Below are positions 20,390 through 28,059 of a stretch of 52,357 nt of DNA, in pieces. Origin of the DNA: Pseudomonas sp. CFII64. GTDB lineage: Bacteria > Pseudomonadota > Gammaproteobacteria > Pseudomonadales > Pseudomonadaceae. Numbering within the stretch: the stretch's first letter is position 1; each line of letters starts with the position of its first letter. The stretch is taken from contig NZ_ATLO01000050.1 of the NCBI RefSeq assembly GCF_000416235.1, positions 1-52,357 on the forward strand, written 5' to 3'. A model generated the notes under the pieces. That model was not told the DNA's origin. It searched no databases and saw nothing but the letters and a program-made list of their open reading frames with translations. Both the position numbers and the translations under genes were made by a program.

Positions 20390-20887
20390 GTGCCAGCTTC
20401 CAACAACATCCAGATTTCCCGCTTCGAGCCAGCCGACCAACGTGGCGTCATCGACGTGATTGTGCCGATCCAGCGCGAAGAATTTGGCATCGCCATCACT
20501 GCCGATGACCAACCCGATTTGCAGTCCATCCCCGACTTCTATCAAGTTGGCAGCGGGGACTTCTGGGTCGCTAAACACGCTCAGCACATCATCGGCACCA
20601 TCGGCCTTAAAGACATCGGCGCACAGCAAGCCGCGCTGCGCAAAATGTTCGTCGCGCAGGCGTTTCGCGGGCGGGAATTCGGTGTTGCCGCGCAGCTATT
20701 GAACACGCTGCTGGAGGAAGCAAAACGGCGCGGCGTACAGGAGATCTACCTCGGCACCACCGAAAAATTCCTCGCGGCGCACCGCTTTTACGAGAAGCAC
20801 GGCTTCATCGAAGTCGGCAGAACCGAACTGCCGAAGCGCTTTCCAGTGATGGCGGTGGACAGCAAGTTTTATGTTTTGCGGCGTTGA
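20390..20887 (+). CDS. GNAT-family N-acetyltransferase
   Basis: A 165-residue acetyltransferase. The acetyl-CoA binding stretch is RKMFVAQAFRGREFGVAAQLL (about 85-105) with the R-G-x-x-x-G-V/A pattern, followed by HRFYEKHGFIEV near 127-138, typical of GNAT enzymes. The start is GTG at 20390. It lies 39 bases after the acyl-CoA ligase stop and may be read through from it, though no shared function is evident. The substrate is unknown. Confidence 0.88.
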   Translation: MPASNNIQISRFEPADQRGVIDVIVPIQREEFGIAITADDQPDLQSIPDFYQVGSGDFWVAKHAQHIIGTIGLKDIGAQQAALRKMFVAQAFRGREFGVAAQLLNTLLEEAKRRGVQEIYLGTTEKFLAAHRFYEKHGFIEVGRTELPKRFPVMAVDSKFYVLRR

Positions 20888-20907
20888 AGCTGGCCCCCGT
20901 CGCGCAC

Positions 20908-20932
20908 CGTGGGACCGGATTTATCCGGGAAG
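20908..20932. repeat. single REP-like unit
   Basis: CGTGGGACCGGATTTATCCG followed by GGAA, one copy of the unit that forms a full inverted pair at 26176-26268. It sits between convergent genes. Confidence 0.7.
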
Positions 20933-20945
20933 GCGTCTGCGAAGT

Positions 20946-21680
20946 TCAACTCAACGGATTGAAATTGTCCCCCGCGCTACAAAACCGTTGCTTGATTGCC
21001 TGGCTGAAATCAGCGTGGTCCTTGCTGGCCCGCGCCGACCATTCCCGGCATTTTTCCCGGAAGTACACCTTGGCGCCTTTGCGGCATTCCCGGTATTCGA
21101 TTGACCCGCGCCGATAGTTGGCGCAGACGCTGGTGCCTTCGATGCGATCGTTGATGACCGTCCATTCGGCCGCGTAGGTGCGTTTGCCGTCCCATTGCCA
21201 AACGGTGTCTCTTTCAACGTTCTGCGCGATCACGCGTTTGGTTCGCGCAGGCGTTTGCTCGGCCTTGAATCTGCTCAGATAAGAAGCGGAAACCATGCCC
21301 TGAGCGACGTCGTTCTGGCTGGTATGCGGGAAGTGGCCATAGCGGCAAGTGGCTACGGCTTCGTCGATGATGTTGTCCGGCTTGATGCACTCGGCCAAGG
21401 ATTTTGGCGGGAGCAGGGCGTCGGCGGTATAGATCGGTGGCACCGGGCTGGAGACGGCGGAAGGGCCGGGTGCGATGCGCGCTTGGGGGATAAACTGCGC
21501 CACTGGGGTATGGCGGCTGAACAGGTAGCCGCTGACCGTTGCAAACAGCAGCAGCGCGAAGACATTGCGGAACAGGTTGGACGCATTGGTTGGCCGACGT
21601 CGGCGGGCACGCGGTGCCAAGCCATCATCGTCGGCACTGAAGCGCTCGTATGAATCGGGGTCATCCTTGCTCGTGTCCAT
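20946..21680 (-). CDS. membrane-anchored periplasmic protein with six cysteines, function unknown
   Basis: A 244-residue protein that I do not recognise. An acidic start and an arginine cluster (RARRRR at 24-29) precede one membrane helix (about 38-55). The rest should be periplasmic and carries six cysteines (in AECIK, ATCRY, SVCAN, RECRK, EKCRE, RFCSA), which suggests three disulfides. A proline/serine-rich linker lies near 65-85. The ATG at 21680 is chosen because AAGGA precedes it at good distance; a frame from 21710 would add ten residues. It is monocistronic and flanked by REP-like repeats. Confidence 0.75.
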   Translation of the reverse strand: MDTSKDDPDSYERFSADDDGLAPRARRRRPTNASNLFRNVFALLLFATVSGYLFSRHTPVAQFIPQARIAPGPSAVSSPVPPIYTADALLPPKSLAECIKPDNIIDEAVATCRYGHFPHTSQNDVAQGMVSASYLSRFKAEQTPARTKRVIAQNVERDTVWQWDGKRTYAAEWTVINDRIEGTSVCANYRRGSIEYRECRKGAKVYFREKCREWSARASKDHADFSQAIKQRFCSAGDNFNPLS

Positions 21681-21782
21681 ACAGCCGTCCTTGATAGGCC
21701 GCGCATCCATTGCGCTTCAGGGCAGAGATTAGATCGAATGGCGGCTTATTGCCAGCACTGAAGCCGGCCTTGGCATCATCCC

Positions 21783-21837
21783 GTAGGACCGACTTTAGTC
21801 GGGAGCAAGTCCTCCCGGCTAAAGCCGGTCCTACGGA
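21783..21837. repeat. REP-like inverted pair
   Basis: GTAGGACCGACTTTAGTCGG and its inverted partner CCGGCTAAAGCCGGTCCTAC form a near-perfect long palindrome with a short middle. It lies between the six-cysteine protein gene and the end of the flavocytochrome operon. Confidence 0.85.
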
Positions 21838-21871
21838 TCGAACGTTCAACGACAGTCGATCCTCTGCGGGT

Positions 21872-23506
21872 TTAAACCTCCTTCAACAACGCATCCGCCA
21901 CCCGCAGACTCAGTGCCGCGCCGGTCAGCGTCGGGTTCACGCAGGACGACGATGGCATGACGCTGGTGCCGGCGATGAACAGGTTGTGGTGGTCGTGGGT
22001 GCGGCAGTCACGGTCGACCACCGAGTTTTTCGGATCGTCGCCCATGATCGTCGTGCCCATGATGTGCTGGCGATTCTGGAAGCCGACGTCGGTGCTGAGG
22101 ATGTCGGCATCAAGCAGCTTGGCGAACTGCTTGAAGTCCTCCAGCGCCTTCTCTTTGCCAGCGTGCCAGTAGTCCGGAACGCTGTAATAGATTTCCGGCA
22201 CCGGCAAGCCAATCGCATCGAATTTGGTCTTGCTCGGCGTGACGCGGTTTTCCGGCAGCGGCAGGGTTTCAAAGTCCACCGCCCAGTTCAGTGAGCGCGC
22301 CGATTGCAGACGAATCTGCTCGTCGAGTTTCGAACCCAGCACGCCTTTGGAAATCAGCGTCGAGGTGATCTGCGACGTCGGCACCGTGTTGCGCACTTTG
22401 ATCTTGTAGCCGGGGTAATCCTTGCGGAACGCACCGTCGCGGCTGTTCAGATACACCAGCAATTGCGTCGGGCCTTCGCCGGGCCACATGTCTTCCTTGG
22501 TCATCACGTTCATGCTGATGCCGGTGTGATCCATCAGATTTCGACCGACCTGATCCGACGAGTTGGCGATGCCGTTCGGGTATTTATCGGACGTGGACAT
22601 CAGCAATAGCTTCGGCGATTCGATGCCGTAGGCGGCCAGCACGAAATAGCGCGCGGTCAGTTTGTGTTGGGATTTGTCCGGGCGCATGTACCAGATCGCG
22701 GTGATCTTGCCGTCGTCGCCAGCTTCGACTTTGTAGACCACCGAGTTCTCCAGCACTTTCGTACCGTGACGCTCGGCTTCGTCGATGTGCATGGAGCCAT
22801 CGTACTTGGCAGCAATCGGGCAGACCGGATTGCAGTTGTTGTTGCCCGCGCACGGCGGACGTTTGCCGTAAGGGCGAGTCGCGCGGCCGTTGGGTTCGAG
22901 GATCGGGTTGTAGCCGCCCTTGCTCAGCAGCTCCGACAAACGCTTGAACATGTAGCTCGGCTTGAGCCCTTCCATCGGGTACGGAATCGAACGCGGCGGA
23001 TAGGCCGCGCCGCCTTGCCCGCTTTCATCCTGGCCATCGACCCCTGATACGCCCAGTTCGGTTTCAGCCCGTGCGTAAAACGGTTCCAGCTCGTCGTAAC
23101 TGATCGGCCAGTCGCGGCCTCGGCCGTACAGCGAATTCAGACGGAAATCGTTGGGCAACATGCGCCACAGCGACGAACCGAAGTGCCAGGTGGTCCCGCC
23201 GACAACGCGCAAATACGAGGTGTTGTACTTCACCGGCCCGACTTGCTGCAGGTAATCGCCATAGGTGGACGGCGCGTGGGGCAGGCTCGGATACGGCGAG
23301 CCGGCACCCTGCAGCTTGGCGTTGGCCAGGGACAATTTAATCGGCGCATTGCGGAAGGTTTCGACCACGTCACGTCGATTAACCCGCGGACCGGCTTCCA
23401 GCACGATCACCGATTTGCCCGCTTTGGACAGCTCACTGGCGATCAAACCGCCCATGACGCCAGAGCCGATGATGACTACGTCGGCGTCGAAATCAGCGTT
23501 GCTCAT
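21872..23506 (-). CDS. GMC-family FAD subunit of a membrane flavocytochrome dehydrogenase
   Basis: A 544-residue GMC oxidoreductase, the large subunit of gluconate 2-dehydrogenase/fructose dehydrogenase-like complexes. The FAD-binding GSGVMGG is at 14-20, ExG (LEAGP) near 36-40, and the C-terminal part has FIAGTSVMPSSSCVNPTLT typical of this branch. It has the cysteine-rich insert CAGNNNCNPVCPIAAKYDG near 220-240. It would oxidise a sugar, sugar acid or polyol in the periplasm. It overlaps the small-subunit gene by ATGA and relies on that subunit's Tat signal for export. The substrate is not determinable here. Confidence 0.92.
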   Translation of the reverse strand: MSNADFDADVVIIGSGVMGGLIASELSKAGKSVIVLEAGPRVNRRDVVETFRNAPIKLSLANAKLQGAGSPYPSLPHAPSTYGDYLQQVGPVKYNTSYLRVVGGTTWHFGSSLWRMLPNDFRLNSLYGRGRDWPISYDELEPFYARAETELGVSGVDGQDESGQGGAAYPPRSIPYPMEGLKPSYMFKRLSELLSKGGYNPILEPNGRATRPYGKRPPCAGNNNCNPVCPIAAKYDGSMHIDEAERHGTKVLENSVVYKVEAGDDGKITAIWYMRPDKSQHKLTARYFVLAAYGIESPKLLLMSTSDKYPNGIANSSDQVGRNLMDHTGISMNVMTKEDMWPGEGPTQLLVYLNSRDGAFRKDYPGYKIKVRNTVPTSQITSTLISKGVLGSKLDEQIRLQSARSLNWAVDFETLPLPENRVTPSKTKFDAIGLPVPEIYYSVPDYWHAGKEKALEDFKQFAKLLDADILSTDVGFQNRQHIMGTTIMGDDPKNSVVDRDCRTHDHHNLFIAGTSVMPSSSCVNPTLTGAALSLRVADALLKEV

Positions 23507-24045
23507 AATCTGGAATCCTTTGTATCAGCTGGCTTGGCGCCCCATGTAGCCGGGCCGCCACCGTAAGTGGGGATGATCAGGGTGGCGTGGGTCGGTTGGT
23601 ACATCATGGCTTCGGAGTAGCTGATCATCTGTGCATCAGCCCCTTCGCCGACGATGCCCAGGTACCAGGCGGAAATGATGCTGACGGCCGTGGCTTTCAA
23701 CGACGGATCGGCATCGGCCAGCGCCAGATACTCATCGACGTGTTTAAGCTGCTTATCGGCGATCAATTGCTTCAAAGCCGTCACGTTTCCGGCAAAGTTC
23801 GGCGCACGACGGGCCAGTGCGGCGTAATAGCGCGAAGCCAGAACCGGATTGGCCGGACGGCTGACCAGAAACTGCGAAAGCGCGATGAAATCAGCGGTCG
23901 GCGCATCAGCCGCCAGCACTGATTGCCAAGGCAGCACGCTGCCCACCAGCGTCATCAGGCCCAGCGTTACCGAGCCGCGCAGCAGATTACGGCGGGACAA
24001 GCCCCGTGGGGTTTCAGCCTGGGTGGTGCTCATTGAAGTATCCAT
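23503..24045 (-). CDS. small subunit with Tat signal of the flavocytochrome dehydrogenase
   Basis: A 180-residue protein of the sorbitol/gluconate dehydrogenase small-subunit family. The twin-arginine signal SRRNLLRGS (about 17-25) precedes a hydrophobic stretch and AxA-type cleavage near 44-46. The mature part ends with the family-typical ATWGAKPAD. It is thought to chaperone and export the FAD subunit. The ATG at 24045 has GGAGC nine bases upstream; a second ATG at 24033 is possible. It lies between the cytochrome and FAD subunit genes. Confidence 0.9.
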   Translation of the reverse strand: MDTSMSTTQAETPRGLSRRNLLRGSVTLGLMTLVGSVLPWQSVLAADAPTADFIALSQFLVSRPANPVLASRYYAALARRAPNFAGNVTALKQLIADKQLKHVDEYLALADADPSLKATAVSIISAWYLGIVGEGADAQMISYSEAMMYQPTHATLIIPTYGGGPATWGAKPADTKDSRL

Positions 24046-24049
24046 TTGC

Positions 24050-25447
24050 TCAAGCTCCCTTGCGACGGCGGGCGATCATCCACACCACCAGGCCGATCAG
24101 CAGGCACACAAGAATGATTGCCGGGATCGTGAATTTGGCCAGCTCAGCGAGCGGCGCCTTGGGGCCGCCTGCGCGGCTTTGGGCGACGTCGGCGGCCGTG
24201 ACTTTCAGCTCAGAATTGCCATAGCGCGACAGCACGTAGTTGCTGACGTCGGCGATCTGCTGGTCATTCAGGCGATCAGTGAACAGCGCGTCCGGCCCGA
24301 ATGCCGGCATGTCCACAGCCACGCCATCAACCGTGCGATGCACGCCGTAGACGATGGCGGCGATGAGGTTGTCCGCACGCGTGGTCGCGGTGTTGTTGAA
24401 CAGCGACGGGTATTCTTTGGTGCCTTGGCCATTGGCCTGGTGGCAGTTGGCGCAGGTGCCGCTGAAGATGTGCCAGCCCGGATTGTCTTCCGGCTTGGTA
24501 CCGCGCAAGGTCAGCTCGTCGGTGGAGGCCGCGCCGAACTCGTGACGGGCTTTTTTCTCAGCGGATTTGACCGGCGGCGTCTGCTGCAGATACGCGGCAA
24601 TCGCCTGCAAATCGCTGGCGCCCAGATACTGCAGGCTGTGCTCGATCGCTTCCGCCATCGGCCCGGCTGCTTGCGCTTTGCCAGCCACATGACCGGTGCG
24701 CAGGTAAGCGACGATTTCCTCGTTGGACCAGGCGCCGATGCCGCTGACCTTGTCCGAACTGATGTTCGGCGCGTACCAGCTGCCCAGTGAACCGCCGCCC
24801 AGCGGCTTGCCGTTGTCAGCGCCCATCAGGAAATTGCGCGGTGTGTGGCAGGTGTCGCAGTGCGCCAGGGCGTTGACCAGATAATCGCCACGGTTCACTT
24901 CAGCGGACTTGCTCGCGTCCGGCTTGAAGCGGGCGTCGCTGTGGAACAGCAGATTCCAGCCAATCATCGACGCGCGAATGTTGAACGGGAACGCCAGCTG
25001 AGTCTTCTCCGACGGCGTATCGACTGGCTGCACTTCCTTCATGAAGTAGTCGTACAACGCAGCGATATCGCTATCGGTCATCTTTGCGTAGGACGTGTAG
25101 GGCATCGCCGGATACAAATGAGTGCCATCCGCCGCCACGCCATCACGCACCGCGCGGGCGAACTGCTCGTTGGAGTAGCTGCCGATGCCAGCAGTTTTGG
25201 ACGGGGTAATGTTCGTCGAATAAATCACCCCCATCGGCGAGCTGAGCGGATAACCGCCAGCAAACGGCTTGCCTTCGGGGGCGGTGTGGCAGGCGACACA
25301 GTCGGCGGCAACCGCCAGACGTTTGCCGGCAGAAGCCGTGGCTTCCAGTTCCTGGCCGAAGGCCGATCCCGCCATACAGGCGAGCAGGCACAGCAATCCA
25401 GCAAAGGCCTTGGGCAGGCCTCGTCCTTCACGAGCGTAACGTGACAT
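24050..25447 (-). CDS. tri-haem cytochrome c subunit of the flavocytochrome dehydrogenase
   Basis: A 465-residue exported cytochrome with three CxxCH haem sites: CVACH (about 50), CDTCH (about 197) and CANCH (about 333). A signal peptide ends near residue 31 (SAFGQ) and a C-terminal helix (about 439-459, TIPAIILVCLLIGLVVWMIA) anchors it to the inner membrane. It passes electrons from the FAD subunit to ubiquinone. Here the cytochrome gene comes first in the operon, whereas in the P. aeruginosa PA2264-PA2266 operon I recall it as last. The start at 25447 has AAGG upstream. Confidence 0.93.
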   Translation of the reverse strand: MSRYAREGRGLPKAFAGLLCLLACMAGSAFGQELEATASAGKRLAVAADCVACHTAPEGKPFAGGYPLSSPMGVIYSTNITPSKTAGIGSYSNEQFARAVRDGVAADGTHLYPAMPYTSYAKMTDSDIAALYDYFMKEVQPVDTPSEKTQLAFPFNIRASMIGWNLLFHSDARFKPDASKSAEVNRGDYLVNALAHCDTCHTPRNFLMGADNGKPLGGGSLGSWYAPNISSDKVSGIGAWSNEEIVAYLRTGHVAGKAQAAGPMAEAIEHSLQYLGASDLQAIAAYLQQTPPVKSAEKKARHEFGAASTDELTLRGTKPEDNPGWHIFSGTCANCHQANGQGTKEYPSLFNNTATTRADNLIAAIVYGVHRTVDGVAVDMPAFGPDALFTDRLNDQQIADVSNYVLSRYGNSELKVTAADVAQSRAGGPKAPLAELAKFTIPAIILVCLLIGLVVWMIARRRKGA

Positions 25448-25575
25448 TTGTTTACCTTAGGCAGTTGCGGCCTGGCTTTTTCGAGGTTCGGATTCGGCTA
25501 ACGCGCTTGGTCAGAACCAACGCTCACGGTGGCATCGGCTCAGCGCATGCGACAGGGTGTCGCACAAAACGAGGG

Positions 25576-25600
25576 GAATGTTTCATATCGCGAAACATTC
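25576..25600. promoter_or_regulatory. perfect inverted repeat upstream of the flavocytochrome operon
   Basis: Arms GAATGTTTC (25576-25584) and GAAACATTC (25592-25600) are perfect 9-base complements separated by ATATCGC. It lies 129 bases upstream of the cytochrome start codon and is a strong candidate operator. The regulator is unknown and no regulator gene sits next to the operon. Confidence 0.55.
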
Positions 25601-25705
25601 GGCAACATCTAAAACAGGCAAAGTGCTACCGAAGGGAACGGTCACAGAAGGCTCTAGACCGAGCCTCTTGGCTGAAGCCCGCAGCCCGTCTGGCCTAGAC
25701 GTACG

Positions 25706-25881
25706 ATGACTGATGAATTCGAATGGATTGGATTTTTGAAGATTTGTGCCATTTGTTTTGTGGAAGAGCTGTGGAGGCGAATGGTCGTCATAGTCTGGAC
25801 TCCGCGCGGCGCGGCTCGCCGCATTATTTCCATGAGGAAGCCAATGAGCGGGAACAAAACTACCGGCACCAACTGGGTTGA
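25706..25881 (+). pseudogene. brnT: brnT toxin remnant
   Basis: The start MTDEFEW matches a BrnT N-terminus, then most of the central region is missing. The C-terminal strand motif MVVIVWTPRGAARRIISMRK (about 25781-25840) is BrnT-like. The expected continuation ANEREQNYRHQLG-stop is present but in the next frame, with the stop TGA at 25879-25881, so one base has been lost near 25838-25842. Intact BrnT is a ribonuclease toxin of about 90 residues. With an internal deletion and a frameshift this copy cannot be active. Confidence 0.75.
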
Positions 25882-26121
25882 CCCGGACGATGCGCCTGAA
25901 CTGACGGACGCTTTTTTGAGCGCGCCGATGAATACAAGGGCGAGCGCGTCGTCAAACGTGGCCGACCCAAAGCTGAAGCAGTACGCGAGCGGATCACCAT
26001 TCGTCTGGCGCCTGACGTGCTCGAACAATTCAGAGCTTCAGCCCCCGGATGGCAAACCCGGACGAACGCCGCACTCGCCGATTGGCTCAAGACGCACACG
26101 CCTTCGGAGTTGCAGGTGTAG
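25844..26121 (+). pseudogene. brnA: brnA antitoxin, frameshifted
   Basis: The N-terminal part MSGNKTTGTNWVDPDDAPELTDAF reads from ATG 25844, overlapping the end of brnT as in intact pairs. The C-terminal part (GRPKAEAVRERITIRL, then DVLEQFRASAPGWQTRTNAALADWLK) is a clear BrnA ribbon-helix-helix domain but lies in another frame ending at TAG 26119-26121. Restoring one T in the six-T run at 25912-25917 would join the two into about 92 residues (AFFERADEYKGERVVKRGRP). The antitoxin is therefore broken by a one-base loss. Confidence 0.8.
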
Positions 26122-26175
26122 GTGAGTGCGATTGGTTGTCTGAGAGGTCGCAGGTGCCAACGTTGGTGGGGTGCT

Positions 26176-26268
26176 CGTGGGACCGGATTTATCCGGGAAT
26201 GCGGCATTTCTGACGACGAAAATACAGCGAATGTATCGGCCTCTCCCCGGATAAATCCGGTCCCACGG
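26176..26268. repeat. REP-like inverted pair
   Basis: CGTGGGACCGGATTTATCCG at the left and CGGATAAATCCGGTCCCACG at the right are perfect inverse complements over 20 bases, separated by about 53 bases. A single unit of the same sequence occurs at 20908. Confidence 0.85.
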
Positions 26269-26316
26269 AGCTTCATTAGTTCAGATGGTTGTGTGCTGTT
26301 TGATGAGCGTCGACTT

Positions 26317-26436
26317 GTTGGCGAGGCGCTGGTCCTGCAAAAACAAATGAATCGCCTCGCGAATAAATTCGCTCCTACCAAAACGGCGAAAATTCCGTTG
26401 GAGCGAGGCTTGCCCGCAAAGAGGCCGGTACATCCG
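26317..26436. repeat. REP-like fragments of two types
   Basis: A stretch with TTGGCGAGGCGCTGGTCCTG and, inverted, CGCGAATAAATTCGCTCCTACC (split at 26358-26379) resembles the element at 49404-49482. It is followed by GGAGCGAGGCTTGCCCGCAA near 26399, a single arm of the type found at 15486 and 36487. Confidence 0.65.
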
Positions 26437-26520
26437 CCCGCTCCAATAACGAACAGCGCAAATGCTATGTTCAGCGTTTGCGCAGTACCCACGATTCCCT
26501 GCGCAAACGCCGCACAATCA

Positions 26521-27753
26521 CTATTTAACCGTGCCGCGTGAAAGCTCCATGATCATGCGCGTCAGCAGGTAAATCCGTGGCGAGACGCTTTCGACTTCCG
26601 CGTATTCCTCAGGCGTGTGGATGTTGCCGCCGACGATGCCGAAACCGTCCAGCGTAGGCACGCCGACACTCGCGGCCAGGCTTGCGTCGGCCGCCAGCGT
26701 GCGGCCCAGCTCGCCGTAAATGCCTTGCGCAATGGCCACCAGCTTGTCGCTTTCGGCGGTTTGCGGCATCGGTGGCAGGCCACGAATCAGCTTCGTCGAG
26801 ACTTCAGTTTCCGGGATGAGTTTGTCAGCCGATACGCGTGCGAGGTCTTTCTCGATCCGGTCGAATTCTTCCGGCACCGCTGCGCGCACATCGGCCTTGG
26901 CGGTGGCTTGATCAGGAATGACGTTGGTTCGGTCACCGGCATTGATCGTCGTGAAGTTGATGGTGGTCTTCTTCTCCGGATCGCCCAGTTTGCCCAGTTG
27001 CAGGATCTGATGCGCCGCTTCCATTGCCGCGTTCCGCCCCAGTTCCGGCGCGACACCGGCGTGGGAAGCTTTGCCCTTCACATCGACCACCGCCGTCGCG
27101 CTGCCTTTGCGCCAGACGACCAGGCCATCAGCTGGGCGACCCGGCTCCAGATTCAACGTTACATCGTGTTGCTTGGCGGTTTTCTTGATCAGGTCGGTCG
27201 CAGCGTCCGAACCGGTTTCTTCGCTGGCGTCCAGCAGGAAGGTGATCTGCGCGTAGTCGGTAAAATTCAGATTTTTCAGAATTTGCAGTGCGTAGATGCC
27301 AGCAACGATGCCGCCTTTATCGTCCATCACGCCCGGACCGTAGGCGCGTCCGTCCTTGATGTGGAAAGGGCGGGCAGCGGCCGAGCCTTCCTTGAACACC
27401 GTATCCATGTGCGCCAGGAGCAGAATTTTCGCCTTGCCCGTGCCCTTGAGCGTGGCGATCACATGCTTGCTTTTATCTGGCGCGGTATTGGGGAAGGTCT
27501 CAATGGTCGCGCCAAGTTTTTTCAGTTCCTCGACGACAATTGCGCTCACCTTGCTCAGCCCCGGCTCGTAACCGGAGCCCGAATCGATATTCACCAGTTG
27601 CTCCAACAGCTTCAGCGCGGGCTCTTTGGCTTGCTCGGCGCCAGCCTGAACCAGTTTGTCGGGAGTCGCCGCCTGGGCGAGGGAGCCGCCACCAAAAGTG
27701 ACAGCAAGCGCCAGAGCGGAGGCGAGGGCAGAGCGGGAAAATATCAACGGCAT
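26521..27753 (-). CDS. periplasmic glutamate carboxypeptidase, M20 family (carboxypeptidase G2-like)
   Basis: A 410-residue exported zinc peptidase very close in length and motifs to Pseudomonas carboxypeptidase G2, which removes the C-terminal glutamate from folates and similar N-acyl glutamates. A signal peptide ends near 28 (SLAQA). The metal-site motifs are LLLAHMDTV, GVMDDKGG, DASEETGSD and NLEPGRPAD, with the last ligand in GNIHTPEEY near the C-terminus; the lid dimerisation domain lies between. AAGGA precedes the ATG. It stands alone, so the natural substrate could be folate breakdown products or peptides. Confidence 0.9.
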   Translation of the reverse strand: MPLIFSRSALASALALAVTFGGGSLAQAATPDKLVQAGAEQAKEPALKLLEQLVNIDSGSGYEPGLSKVSAIVVEELKKLGATIETFPNTAPDKSKHVIATLKGTGKAKILLLAHMDTVFKEGSAAARPFHIKDGRAYGPGVMDDKGGIVAGIYALQILKNLNFTDYAQITFLLDASEETGSDAATDLIKKTAKQHDVTLNLEPGRPADGLVVWRKGSATAVVDVKGKASHAGVAPELGRNAAMEAAHQILQLGKLGDPEKKTTINFTTINAGDRTNVIPDQATAKADVRAAVPEEFDRIEKDLARVSADKLIPETEVSTKLIRGLPPMPQTAESDKLVAIAQGIYGELGRTLAADASLAASVGVPTLDGFGIVGGNIHTPEEYAEVESVSPRIYLLTRMIMELSRGTVK

Positions 27754-28059
27754 GAGTCGGTCCTTGAAGGGCTGGATTGATCGAAACCACCCTAACGATT
27801 CTCGCGACGTTGCGCATCTGAAAATAATCGAGAGCAGGCGATCCGGGTGCGATCCACTACTGAAGTGGTTGCTCTAAGCTGGAACGCTTCGTGCTTCCCA
27901 TTTATCTGGATAGTCAGGAGTAAAATTTTTGACGGTTGTGACCGGTGCAGCTCTACCTGCTCGCGGCGCCCTCGCTCAAGCGGATACCTGCAATCTTCCC
28001 GGCCTCTAAGGCGGCATCGGCGAGTTCTGCCTTCGCCCCCGATTCAACTTGGTGTGAAC
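27754..28059. other. divergent intergenic region, nothing recognised
   Basis: These 306 bases separate the carboxypeptidase (minus) from the glycosyltransferase (plus). The glycosyltransferase frame stays open upstream to 27847, but the extension is cysteine- and arginine-rich and unlike the rest. No RNA or repeat was recognised; promoters for both genes are expected here. Confidence 0.45.

Larger units (their letters stand above)
26122..26520. other. intergenic region made mostly of REP-like repeats
   Basis: About 400 bases between the brnA remnant and the end of the carboxypeptidase gene. No gene is supported. REP-like elements fill much of it and are listed separately. Confidence 0.7.

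Noticed and set aside
25706..26125. A 139-codon open frame read as one intact protein
   Set aside because: Its beginning is BrnT-like and its middle BrnA-like, and the conserved BrnA end lies in another frame. It is a chance fusion across two decayed genes.
26617..27780. A 387-codon plus-strand frame opposite the carboxypeptidase
   Set aside because: Antisense shadow of an M20 peptidase with complete motifs; the shadow has no recognisable domain.
27847..28059. N-terminal extension of the giant glycosyltransferase
   Set aside because: The 71 extra residues are cysteine/arginine-rich and unlike the RgpF-type start; ATG 28060 begins sensible sequence.
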